Source: JAVBLK01 sp031553565 | GTDB lineage: Bacteria; Bacillota; Clostridia; Christensenellales; DUVY01 | DNA length: 64,000 nucleotides | Direction: 5' to 3' | Assembly: GCA_031553565.1 (NCBI GenBank) | Contig: JAVBLK010000023.1 | Coordinates: forward strand, 18,806 to 82,805 | Shown: one piece after another, positions 8,526 through 15,690 of the stretch | Layout of the letters: every line of letters starts with the position of its first letter | Numbering within the stretch: position 1 is the stretch's first letter | Made by a program: the position numbers and the translations under genes | The notes under the pieces: generated by a model | What the model was told of the DNA's origin: nothing | The model's database searches: none | The model's input: the letters and a program-made list of their open reading frames with translations, nothing else

Positions 8526-8554
8526 ATTCTAGCATAAAAGCCCGGAAAAATCAA
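8526..8554 (-). promoter_or_regulatory. Promoter giving a near-leaderless dehydrogenase gene
   Basis: On the minus strand: TTGATT (8554-8549), 17-base spacer, TAGAAT (8531-8526), then 9 bases to ATG 8516. Confidence 0.7.
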
Positions 8555-8642
8555 GCGGCAGTGCCATTTTTGAAAATTCGGGGCGTTTATGGCAGTTTTT
8601 GACAATAAAACACGGCTTCGGTTATACGTCTGCGCCCTGTTT

Positions 8643-8686
8643 TTAAGTAAACGCTGAATAAATTATTCTTAAATTGCGTTTACCTA
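8643..8686. repeat. Short palindrome of the AAGGAAAC family
   Basis: Left TTAAGTAAACGCTGAATAA and right GCGTTTACCT give a GTAAACGC/GCGTTTAC stem. The left end resembles the ends of the elements at 19753 and 30874. Confidence 0.55.
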
Positions 8687-8709
8687 GTCATCAAACCGCG
8701 CAAAGCGCG

Positions 8710-9084
8710 TCATTCCGCGTAATACGGGAAAGGCCTGCACGGATCCATACGCTCCCGCAGTTCGGCAGCCCGCGCGGCGGCACGGGCAGTCTGCACCGCG
8801 CCGGCAGGATATTTCAAGGCGTTGGCGAAGCCTACCCGGATAACGGCGCCATCGGGCGCATCCGGGGGGAACGCCGCCCTGTGTACGGTATTGCTCTTGA
8901 CCAGGAAAGCGGGGGCGGAGGTCTGCCGGACGGTATATACGCCGCAGCCGGATACGGAAAAGACGCACCTGCCGTTAAAGTCGGTCGTGCGGCTTATACT
9001 GCCGGCTTCGGCTGATACGGTTATTACGGCGCCCTGGACGGGCAGCGAACCGTTTTTCTGGAAGCAATAGCATTCAATTCTCAT
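8710..9084 (-). CDS. Small prealbumin-like/SpaA-type domain protein, 124 aa
   Basis: The core reads as a single Ig-like or prealbumin-like beta domain, as found in SpaA and carboxypeptidase-regulatory repeats: PVQGAVITVS, TDFNGRCVFSV and GVYTVRQTS. The C-terminal part (VRIGFANALKYPAG-like, then an Ala/Arg-rich helix) ends in PFPYYAE. No signal peptide or sorting signal is visible, so it is not an obvious surface protein. The ATG at 9084 has a poorly defined ribosome binding site and an AT-rich TATAG stretch just ahead. The exact family and role are unknown; the domain call rests on pattern only. Confidence 0.55.
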   Translation of the reverse strand: MRIECYCFQKNGSLPVQGAVITVSAEAGSISRTTDFNGRCVFSVSGCGVYTVRQTSAPAFLVKSNTVHRAAFPPDAPDGAVIRVGFANALKYPAGAVQTARAAARAAELRERMDPCRPFPYYAE

Positions 9085-9109
9085 AATAATCTATATGCGG
9101 CGGCATGTA

Positions 9110-9269
9110 ATACTAATCCTCATTTTAATTTACCAATCTTTCGCCATCTTTTCGGTACAAAGCCGCCTAAAATGCTCGCGCGTAGGCTTTGCTACGCGCT
9201 CCGCTTTTAACCGGCTTTGCCCCCAAAAATCTATGCGAAATATTGGTAAATTATAAATGGTATTAGTAT
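9110..9269. repeat. Palindromic MITE-like element, 160 bp
   Basis: Ends ATACTAAT/ATTAGTAT, then AATTTACCAAT/ATTGGTAAATT, with pairing running through to an apex GCGCGTAGGCTTTGCTACGC. No coding sequence inside. Confidence 0.75.
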
Positions 9270-9278
9270 AAAAACTTG

Positions 9279-9296
9279 ATACTAAGCAGCGTTTAA
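9279..9296. repeat. Solo element end
   Basis: ATACTAAGCAGCGTTTAA is the exact reverse complement of the right end of the neighbouring element (9545-9562), a perfect 18-base inverted repeat. Confidence 0.8.
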
Positions 9297-9398
9297 CACA
9301 CGGCAACTCTTCAGTATTTACAATAGGAAGTACGCGTATACGCACTCAAAAAAAGCTTTACAATGTGTACTAAATATGGTAATATATGTGCAATACCA

Positions 9399-9562
9399 AT
9401 ACTAATCCGCGTATTAAATCGCTAAAACGTCGAAGTCTTATTGGTCTGAAATCCCCGTAAACCCTTGACAATAGGCTCTGCTATTGCCTGCGGTTTTACG
9501 GAAATTTTATCCCTCAAAAAACTTTTCGTCGTTTTTGGGTAATTTTAAACGCTGCTTAGTAT
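9399..9562. repeat. Palindromic MITE-like element, 164 bp
   Basis: Ends ATACTAATCCGCG and CGCTGCTTAGTAT, arms pairing with mismatches along their whole length to an apex CAATAGGCTCTGCTATTG. Apex and ends match the 9110 element in design. The right end followed by AAAT creates a TATAAA near the downstream gene. Confidence 0.75.
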
Positions 9563-9590
9563 AAATTCTACATAAAAAGGGAGAAACATT

Positions 9591-11153
9591 ATGTCACTGT
9601 CAACTCTGGCAATTGTGTCGTGGAATCTGTTACGCAAATTCAGCGACTCGTGCTACCTTCACTGGGAAATACTTATAGTACTGGCTGTTTACCTTGTCGT
9701 CAGTTCGATCGCCTGGTTTGCCGCACGTCGTTTCAGCAAATTCAATATCCTGCTGTGGGTATTGTTTACGGCAGGCTCGCTGATATTTATTCCGTTCCTG
9801 ACATGCTCGCTTGATATGGTGCTGTTAGGGCTGATATATATCATCAGTATCCTGCATCTGATACTGTGGCTTATCGGCAGAAAGAGGAAGCCCAAGGAAG
9901 AGCCTAAGAAAGAAGAGAAGAAAGAAGAGCCTAAGAAAGAAGAGCCCAAGAAAGAGGCCGTAAAGAAAGAAGAGCCTAAGAAAGAGGAGAAAAAGGAAGA
10001 ATCCGAGGAAGACGAGGAAGCCCGTCAGGCCAAGGAAAAGGCTGACAAGAAAGCCGCTGCCGACCGTTTGGCGGCGTTGAACGCCGCCGAGGCGCAAAAG
10101 GCCGAGGAAGAAAAGAACAGGAAGCGCCGTGAGGAGCTTGCGGCTCAGCGCGCACAGAACGAAAAGGACAGGCAGCTGTATCTTGCGGCAATGTCGCTTT
10201 CCGCCGCGCCCGCGCCCGCATTCAGGCTGTCGCGCGAGGACGTTCTTGACCGTATGGACGAAATGGCCGAGGACAAATACGACTATCCCGTTCCCGCTAA
10301 CGTACGCTTGCGCAGCAGCGACCGTGCGCCGGACTCGCTGCGCTGCGGCGTCTGGACCTTTGCGGTCATGTCCGAATCCAAGGGAGGTATCATAAGGTTC
10401 TTTGCCAGAATGGACGAGGGCTATTATAAAGAGCTTAAAAAAGATCACGTCTCTATCGAGCCCAGCGCGTTTGCAGGCAGCAACGACTGGTACAAGGTCA
10501 TAATCGACGGCACTTATTTCACCAAGAAAGAAGTCTTTATGATGCTGGATAACTGGTATGCGTTCGTTATGAACAAGTACTACCGTTACGATAATGTCAA
10601 GAAAGCTTATGTGACCGACGAGGCCGCCGCGCTGCAAGCGGATTCCGAGGCCGTCACCGAGGCCGAGATCGAGAGCAAGAAGAAAGACGCTGCGCTTGAA
10701 AAGGCTGAAAAGGAACGCGCCGACGCCGACGCGCTGATGCTGCAGAACAAGACGGTGAACCTGAACAAGAAAGAGATGGCCAAGACCGCCAAGGCCAAGT
10801 TTGCCGCGGGCGTAGAGGTTTCGGAAAGGGACGACTACACCGTGACCGGTCTGCCGCTGGCTGACACCTATTATACCCCGAAAGGGATTTCCGATAAGGG
10901 CAAGGCAAAGAGGGTGTGCTACGCATACGTCTACAGTTTGACGGGCGGCAGCGTTAAGGTCATCGCGAAGCTGCCCAAGGTCTATGCCGAAAGGCAGGCC
11001 AAGGTGCACACCAACATGTGCCGCAGTAAGTTCCCGTCAGGAAAGAGCTGGTATGTCACCATAATCGACAGCACTTACAAGTCAAACGATGAGGTTTACG
11101 AGATATTGAACCGCTCGAAAGCGTTTGTCGAGAGCACCGAGACACGCGACTAA
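9591..11153 (+). CDS. Membrane protein with Lys/Glu repeat linker and duplicated C-terminal domain
   Basis: I do not recognise the family. Residues about 20-95 hold three membrane helices. Residues about 98-145 are a low-complexity KKEEPKKEE-type charged linker, followed by a helical Ala/Lys/Glu stretch to about 200. The rest contains two copies of one domain, about residues 235-335 and 415-515. Each shows a Val/Phe-rich strand ending in a Lys-Leu or Met-Asp step, a W-Y-x-V-I-I-D-x-T-Y core (NDWYKVIIDGTYFTKKEVF and KSWYVTIIDSTYKSNDEVY), and a closing helix. The copies flank a second charged helix. The start is fixed by GGGAG 7 bases before ATG. The domains should face the cytoplasm or the outside depending on helix orientation. 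Confidence 0.75.
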   Translation: MSLSTLAIVSWNLLRKFSDSCYLHWEILIVLAVYLVVSSIAWFAARRFSKFNILLWVLFTAGSLIFIPFLTCSLDMVLLGLIYIISILHLILWLIGRKRKPKEEPKKEEKKEEPKKEEPKKEAVKKEEPKKEEKKEESEEDEEARQAKEKADKKAAADRLAALNAAEAQKAEEEKNRKRREELAAQRAQNEKDRQLYLAAMSLSAAPAPAFRLSREDVLDRMDEMAEDKYDYPVPANVRLRSSDRAPDSLRCGVWTFAVMSESKGGIIRFFARMDEGYYKELKKDHVSIEPSAFAGSNDWYKVIIDGTYFTKKEVFMMLDNWYAFVMNKYYRYDNVKKAYVTDEAAALQADSEAVTEAEIESKKKDAALEKAEKERADADALMLQNKTVNLNKKEMAKTAKAKFAAGVEVSERDDYTVTGLPLADTYYTPKGISDKGKAKRVCYAYVYSLTGGSVKVIAKLPKVYAERQAKVHTNMCRSKFPSGKSWYVTIIDSTYKSNDEVYEILNRSKAFVESTETRD

Positions 11154-11190
11154 TCGATTGCCGTTGTCCGCGCCTCCATTGCTCTCATGC

Positions 11191-11219
11191 TTGATTTAGT
11201 TTGACAAATAATGTATAAT
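11191..11219 (+). promoter_or_regulatory. Promoter immediately ahead of a terminator hairpin
   Basis: TTGATT (11191-11196), 17-base spacer, TATAAT (11214-11219). A TTGACA at 11201 is too close to be its partner. The predicted start lies within the left arm of the hairpin at 11222-11259. Confidence 0.55.
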
Positions 11220-11221
11220 AC

Positions 11222-11259
11222 AAAAAAGAAACACTGAATTATTTCAGTGTTTCTTTTTT
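11222..11259. terminator. Strong symmetric terminator hairpin
   Basis: A perfect 17-base stem (11222-11238 with 11243-11259) around TTAT, with AAAAAA on one side and TTTTTT on the other. It ends the membrane-protein transcript and could act in both directions. Confidence 0.85.
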
Positions 11260-11262
11260 AAG

Positions 11263-11310
11263 AAACGCCAAAAAACAGGATGCCGGGGAAAAGCGGCACA
11301 GGGCGTTTTT
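11263..11310 (+). promoter_or_regulatory. Structured leader before asnS
   Basis: AAACGCC (11263-11269) pairs with GGCGTTT (11302-11308); inside it TGCCG (11281-11285) pairs with CGGCA (11294-11298). TTTAAGATGTTTTTT follows, so this may be an attenuator. No T-box sequence is seen. Confidence 0.4.
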
Positions 11311-11347
11311 AAGATGTTTTTTAAGCCAAAAGGGAACGGGTGATAAT

Positions 11348-12727
11348 ATGAAACATACCGATGCGGCAGATATCTTTAAAAAACCGGAAGGTTTTATCGG
11401 CAGGAAGGCCGTCATATGCGGCTGGGTGCGCACGTCCAGAGATTCCAAGAACGTCGCGTTTTTAGAGGTCAACGACGGCACGACCCTGCCGCATATTCAG
11501 GTGGTGGTCGATAAAGCCGCTATTCCCGACTATGAAAAATTTATGCCGCTGTGCAGCGCCGTTATGGTCGAGGGGAACATTGTCGCGGCGCAGAACCCGG
11601 CGCAGAAGTTCGAGATGCAGGCGTCGGCGATAAAGCTGCTCGGCGCGTGTCCGGCCGAATACCCGATACAGAAAAAGCCGCACAGCCTAGAATACCTGCG
11701 CACAGTACCGCACTTAAGGGTCAGGACGAATACCTTCAACGCAATGTTCAGGCTCCGCAGCAAGCTTTCCGCGGCCATACACCGCTATTTTAACGAGCGG
11801 AATTACACGTACGTGCATACGCCCATCATTACCGGCAGCGACTGCGAGGGCGCGGGCGAGGTGTTCAAGGTAACGGCGATAGGCTATGATCCGAAATACA
11901 AGTCCGAGGCCGAATATAACGCCGCCGACTTTTTCGGCAAGCCCGCGGGCTTGACCGTGTCGGGGCAGCTTGAGGGCGAGGTCATGGCAATGGCCTTAGG
12001 CAAGATATACACGTTCGGGCCCACCTTCAGGGCGGAAAATTCCAATACCGCGCGCCACGCCGCCGAGTTTTGGCAGATCGAGCCCGAGGTCGCCTTTGCC
12101 GAGATCGACGATATCATCGCCATCGCCGCCGAAATGATAAAGTATATAATCAAGAGCGTTTTGACCGAGTGCAAGGACGAGATAGCGTTTTTTGAAAAGC
12201 ATTATGAAAAAGGGCTTGCCGAAAAGCTGCAGGCGGTAGCGGACAACGAGTTTGCAAGGGTAGACTACACCGAGGCGATAAAGATTTTAAAGGACAGCAA
12301 AAAGGCGTTCCAGTATCCCGTTGACTGGGGCTGCGACCTGCAGACCGAGCACGAGCGTTACCTTACCGACGAGGTATATAAACGGCCGGTGTTCGTGGTA
12401 AACTATCCGAAAAAGCTGAAGTCCTTCTATATGAAGCAGAATCCGGACGGAAAGACCGTTGCGGCGACCGACCTTTTAGTCCCCGGCGTGGGCGAGATCA
12501 TCGGCTGCAGCGAGAGGGAGGCAGATCACGCCAAGCTGCTGGAGGCCATAAACGAACGCAAGATGAACATAAACGACTATCTGCAGTATCTTGATCTAAG
12601 GAAATTCGGTACTGTTCCGCACAGCGGTTTCGGCCTGGGCCTTGAAAGGATGCTGATGTACCTTACGGGCATAGGCAATATCCGCGACACGGTACCGTTC
12701 GCAAGGTCGAAAGATAACCTGATGTAG
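11348..12727 (+). CDS. asnS: Asparagine--tRNA ligase
   Basis: A class II tRNA synthetase of 459 aa charging tRNA-Asn in the cytoplasm. The N-terminal OB-fold anticodon domain is seen as VICGWVRTSRDSKNVAFLEVNDG. The catalytic core carries class II motif 2 (FRAENSNTARHAAEFWQIEPE) and motif 3 (GFGLGLERMLMYLTGIGNIRD), ending in the typical PFARSKDNLM. The Asn- rather than Asp-type is supported by the TFRAENSNT sequence and the absence of the long bacterial AspRS insertion. ATG 11348 has GGGAACGGG 8 or more bases upstream. The leader is structured, suggesting attenuation. Confidence 0.95.
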   Translation: MKHTDAADIFKKPEGFIGRKAVICGWVRTSRDSKNVAFLEVNDGTTLPHIQVVVDKAAIPDYEKFMPLCSAVMVEGNIVAAQNPAQKFEMQASAIKLLGACPAEYPIQKKPHSLEYLRTVPHLRVRTNTFNAMFRLRSKLSAAIHRYFNERNYTYVHTPIITGSDCEGAGEVFKVTAIGYDPKYKSEAEYNAADFFGKPAGLTVSGQLEGEVMAMALGKIYTFGPTFRAENSNTARHAAEFWQIEPEVAFAEIDDIIAIAAEMIKYIIKSVLTECKDEIAFFEKHYEKGLAEKLQAVADNEFARVDYTEAIKILKDSKKAFQYPVDWGCDLQTEHERYLTDEVYKRPVFVVNYPKKLKSFYMKQNPDGKTVAATDLLVPGVGEIIGCSEREADHAKLLEAINERKMNINDYLQYLDLRKFGTVPHSGFGLGLERMLMYLTGIGNIRDTVPFARSKDNLM

Positions 12728-12762
12728 CCACTGGATATTAATAAAAACAGTGACATAGAATA

Positions 12763-12791
12763 TTGACATAGGAAAAACCATAGAGTATAAT
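12763..12791 (+). promoter_or_regulatory. Consensus promoter of the ATPase/TOPRIM operon
   Basis: TTGACA (12763-12768), 17-base spacer, TATAAT (12786-12791): a full-consensus housekeeping promoter, the best in the window. Confidence 0.85.
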
Positions 12792-12814
12792 AAATGTAAA
12801 AAAAATGCACATAG

Positions 12815-12848
12815 CAGACGGGCAAATGCAAAAAAATTACACCGTCTG
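12815..12848 (+). promoter_or_regulatory. Leader stem touching the ribosome binding site
   Basis: CAGACGG (12815-12821) can pair with CCGTCTG (12842-12848), whose last G begins the binding site GGAGGA (12848-12853). Folding could limit translation of the ATPase. Confidence 0.45.
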
Positions 12849-12861
12849 GAGGAGCATAATA

Positions 12862-14031
12862 ATGCTTACCAAAGTCAGATTAAAAAATTTCAAATCGTTC
12901 AAGGAAGAAACAATTATTGATATAGAAGCAACAAAATACTCCATGCTTCTCGAAACTAATACAGCACAAGGTGTTACAAAAGGCCTCATGTTTGCCGGTG
13001 GTAACGCTACGGGCAAGACCAACGCAATTTTGAGTATAAGCGTTTTATTGGATTTGCTATTTGCGAACGCGTACATCAACATGGCAGCTAATTTTTGCGC
13101 ATTTTCGAAAGATACCAGCATGATTTTAGAGTATACATTCAAGATTGACAATGATGAAATTGTCTATTTTCTTGAGTTCGCTCGCGATGGTACACTTAGC
13201 AAAGAAACGCTTACGCGGAACAACGAGACTATGTTAAACAGAATAGGCCTTTCGGCTGAGTCATATTTGACCGAAAACAAAATTTATGATCAGCTTAATG
13301 TTGAAAAGCGCACGCCTTTTTTAAAAGTAATATATTTTAATACCAAATTTACTAAGCATCCTACATTGGCGAAATGGTTTGTGTTTTTACACAATTCGAT
13401 TTACTTTAATGTGCAGCGTGCTGCATATGCGCAGGAAGTATTAGCATTTAATAAGAATAATACTGTCAATATTTATCAATACCTGGAAAAAAGCGGTACT
13501 GATGAAATTAATAATTTCTTTGATTTGTATAATTTTAATCAATCAATCAGTTACGACCCTATCGTCGCCCCAATTGGAGGAGCAGCAATCAGCTTAAGAG
13601 AAAAGGAAATATATTTTCAGCGAAGTTATTTGAAAAACATAAAAATGCCAGTATTATTTGAATCACTCGGCAACCAAACTCTATTGCAAATGCTGCCCGC
13701 ACTTTTGCATGCAGTAAAAAATGACTGCATGTTTATTGTCGACGAATTTAATAGCGCGTTTCATAACGATCTTGAAGAATTAATAGTTAAGTATTTTATG
13801 CAAGAATCTAAAAGGTCGCAAATGTTTTTTGTATCACACTCAACAAATTTGATGAAAAGCACTTTGTTGAGGCCCGATCAAATTTATACTGTAGATTTTT
13901 ATGATAGTAAAGGCACCAAAATAAAAAGAGTTTCCTCTGAACGGCCGAGAGAATCGCAGAATTTTGAGAAAATGTATCTTGCAGGCGTATTTGACGGGCT
14001 GCCTAATTATGAAAAAAAAGATGGAAATTAA
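12862..14031 (+). CDS. AAA_15/AAA_21-type ATPase of a probable two-gene defence module
   Basis: A 389-residue SMC/ABC-like ATPase beginning LTKVRLKNFKSF, with Walker A GGNATGKTN (about residue 51), an ABC-signature-like region SLGNQTLLQMLP, Walker B MFIVDEFNSAFH and switch histidine FVSHS. This architecture is that of the ATPase subunits of AbiL, RloA and PARIS (AriA) systems, which sense phage and control a TOPRIM-like partner. The start ATG 12862 follows GGAGGA by 8 bases. The downstream gene overlaps its 3' end by 23 bases. Two hand-counted 60-base lines in the island (13441-13500 and 14521-14580) are 27% GC, against 58% for a housekeeping line (17041-17100), a sign of transfer. The defence role is inferred. 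Confidence 0.8.
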   Translation: MLTKVRLKNFKSFKEETIIDIEATKYSMLLETNTAQGVTKGLMFAGGNATGKTNAILSISVLLDLLFANAYINMAANFCAFSKDTSMILEYTFKIDNDEIVYFLEFARDGTLSKETLTRNNETMLNRIGLSAESYLTENKIYDQLNVEKRTPFLKVIYFNTKFTKHPTLAKWFVFLHNSIYFNVQRAAYAQEVLAFNKNNTVNIYQYLEKSGTDEINNFFDLYNFNQSISYDPIVAPIGGAAISLREKEIYFQRSYLKNIKMPVLFESLGNQTLLQMLPALLHAVKNDCMFIVDEFNSAFHNDLEELIVKYFMQESKRSQMFFVSHSTNLMKSTLLRPDQIYTVDFYDSKGTKIKRVSSERPRESQNFEKMYLAGVFDGLPNYEKKDGN

Positions 14032-14791
14032 TCTTAATCTTACGAAAAACATTGGTCAAGTTATATATATTGTTGAAGGCGAGAGCAAAGAATTTCGCAT
14101 TCTCCAGCATATTTTCACTGAAGTTTTGGATTTTACTTATATTCCTGTTACTAGGGGACATAAGGTTTTTGAAAGCTATAAGAGTAAAACGAATCCAAAT
14201 TCAAAAATTTTTGTGATTAATGCTGAAAATTCTAACTTAGCAAGTATAAAGACCGGAAAAGCATATCTAGATAATATGTTTAAAGATCTTGTTTTACAAT
14301 ATGGATTTGATTTGCAGAGGGCGGCTATATATTATATTTTTGATAGAGATCCATGTTCTAATCCGAGCGCTGTGGTGGACGAGTTAATGCGCAGTCTAAA
14401 AAATTCAAGGGATAATGAGGATGAGATGAACGGCTTATTACTTTTAAGTTATCCTTGCATTGAAGCATATCTTTTTGAAAGTTTTATGGATGATTGTTTT
14501 TCAGCAATAGTTATTAATGCAAAACAAGCAAAAAGTCAATCAAGTCGAAATGGATACGAAATCAATAGAATCAAAAAAAACAATATACAACATGCCGCTT
14601 ATGAAATGCTTAATACTACCGCCAAACTATCTTTAGGGATTCGCATAGAAGACCTAGACAATTTTGCGGAAAAAAATCTTGAAATATTTTGCAAGCAAGA
14701 AGAAATCGTGCAGAACGGAAATTCCTATAAAATTCTAAGTCTTTTATCTCTTTCATTTTTTGATTTAGGTATTTTGGAGTTGATTCAATGA
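14009..14791 (+). CDS. TOPRIM-like partner of the ATPase (RloB/AbiLii/AriB-like)
   Basis: A 260-residue protein with IYIVEGESKEFRIL near residue 20 (the catalytic glutamate of a TOPRIM fold) and IYYIFDRDP near residue 110 (the D-x-D element), followed by LSYPCIEAYLFESF, comparable to the S/N-P-x-x-E-x-x-L segment of RloB-like proteins. This is the layout of the effector half of two-gene ATPase/TOPRIM systems, which in characterised cases act as nucleases on tRNA or DNA. ATG 14009 is used; 14021 is an alternative. Strong AT bias matches the ATPase gene, so both probably arrived together. No RNA antitoxin or immunity gene was recognised. The exact family is uncertain. Confidence 0.65.
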   Translation: MKKKMEINLNLTKNIGQVIYIVEGESKEFRILQHIFTEVLDFTYIPVTRGHKVFESYKSKTNPNSKIFVINAENSNLASIKTGKAYLDNMFKDLVLQYGFDLQRAAIYYIFDRDPCSNPSAVVDELMRSLKNSRDNEDEMNGLLLLSYPCIEAYLFESFMDDCFSAIVINAKQAKSQSSRNGYEINRIKKNNIQHAAYEMLNTTAKLSLGIRIEDLDNFAEKNLEIFCKQEEIVQNGNSYKILSLLSLSFFDLGILELIQ

Positions 14792-14832
14792 CATGATTTT
14801 TGTGCGAAATCTCCGATATATGGTTAGTAGCT

Positions 14833-15606
14833 ATGTTTAAACTTGAAATCGATTATATTATAGTAAAAAGCCGCGGTTTACCTGCGGCTTTTTCAGGGTT
14901 TAGGATAGCGCACGTTTCCGACCTGCATAATTATAAAAGATGGCGGGAGCTGGCTGCGGAAATAGAAAACGGCAAGCCCGATATAATAGTTATCAGCGGC
15001 GATATTGTTGACCGGCATAATTTACGGCGCGGGATCGCCGAGGGGTTTATTGAAGCGGCGGTTAAGATCGCGCCCGTGTACTTTGCGCCCGGCAATCACG
15101 AGGCGGATTGCAAGGGATATCCTGGCCTTGCCGGGTTCATGATAAGGAGCGGCGTCAAGGTTTTGGAAAACGCCGCCGAAAATATAGTTTGCGGCGGCGA
15201 AAGTATTACGATCGGCGGCTTGTCGGATCCGTGGTTTTTGGGAAAGAGCGGCAAAAAGCGCGGCAAGGAAGAAATAGCTTCCGATATCGCGGAGATATTT
15301 GACGGCAAGAGCGGCTTTAAAATATTGATATCGCACCGCCCCGAACTATTCGGGCTTTACGCGGCGGGCGGTGTCAGCCTTGCCTTTTCAGGGCATGCGC
15401 ACGGCGGGCTGATACGGCTGCCGTTTAGGAGGGGCTTTTTCGCGCCGCATCAGGGAATGTTCCCCAAAATTACCGCCGGCCGCTACATAGCCGGGGAATC
15501 GCAGATGATCGTCAGCCGCGGATTAGGCGACAGCTTCGGCATATTAAGGCCGTTCAGGCTGCTGAACCGTCCCAACCTTATCTTTGCGGGATTGGAAAAG
15601 GAGTAA
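14833..15606 (+). CDS. Calcineurin-like metallophosphoesterase (YkuE-type)
   Basis: A 257-residue binuclear metal phosphoesterase. Motifs in order: HVSDLHN (D-x-H), ISGDIVDRHN (GD), FAPGNHEAD (GNHE), ISHRPE (H) and FSGHAHGGLIRLP (GHAH). This set and the closing RLPF.RGFFAPHQGMFP region match the YkuE/YpbG group, often membrane-associated enzymes acting on phospholipid-like or nucleotide substrates. The first residues are not an obvious signal peptide. ATG 14833 is the first start before the conserved region and has no ribosome binding site; a weak TATATG lies 10 bases upstream. GC returns to the chromosomal level here, marking the right border of the AT-rich island. Confidence 0.85.
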   Translation: MFKLEIDYIIVKSRGLPAAFSGFRIAHVSDLHNYKRWRELAAEIENGKPDIIVISGDIVDRHNLRRGIAEGFIEAAVKIAPVYFAPGNHEADCKGYPGLAGFMIRSGVKVLENAAENIVCGGESITIGGLSDPWFLGKSGKKRGKEEIASDIAEIFDGKSGFKILISHRPELFGLYAAGGVSLAFSGHAHGGLIRLPFRRGFFAPHQGMFPKITAGRYIAGESQMIVSRGLGDSFGILRPFRLLNRPNLIFAGLEKE

Positions 15607-15670
15607 GAAACGCTTTTGTCCTTCCAAGGAAAATCGCAGCGCTAGACCCGGGCAGCCGCAAAAATACAGT

Positions 15671-15690
15671 GCGGCGAAGCCGCTTTTGTT
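15671..15690 (+). terminator. Terminator of the phosphoesterase gene
   Basis: GCGGC (15671-15675), GAA loop, GCCGC (15679-15683), TTTTGTT. The T run overlaps the stop codon of the convergent gene. Confidence 0.6.

Larger units (their letters stand above)
9085..9590. other. 506-base intergenic region filled with palindromic elements
   Basis: No gene seen. It contains two long palindromes (9110-9269 and 9399-9562), a lone 18-base element end (9279-9296), and the ribosome binding site GGGAG before the next gene at 9591. Confidence 0.6.

Noticed and set aside
8599..8627. TTGACA with TTATAC 17 bases downstream on the plus strand
   Set aside because: The -10 match is poor and it points into the 3' end of a minus-strand gene; no RNA gene is apparent.
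9825..11009. 394-codon minus-strand frame opposite the Lys/Glu-repeat protein
   Set aside because: Its Leu/Phe-rich stretch is just the complement of GAA/AAG repeats on the plus strand.
11263..11347. T-box leader for asnS
   Set aside because: The conserved T-box sequence and specifier loop are absent and the leader is too short.
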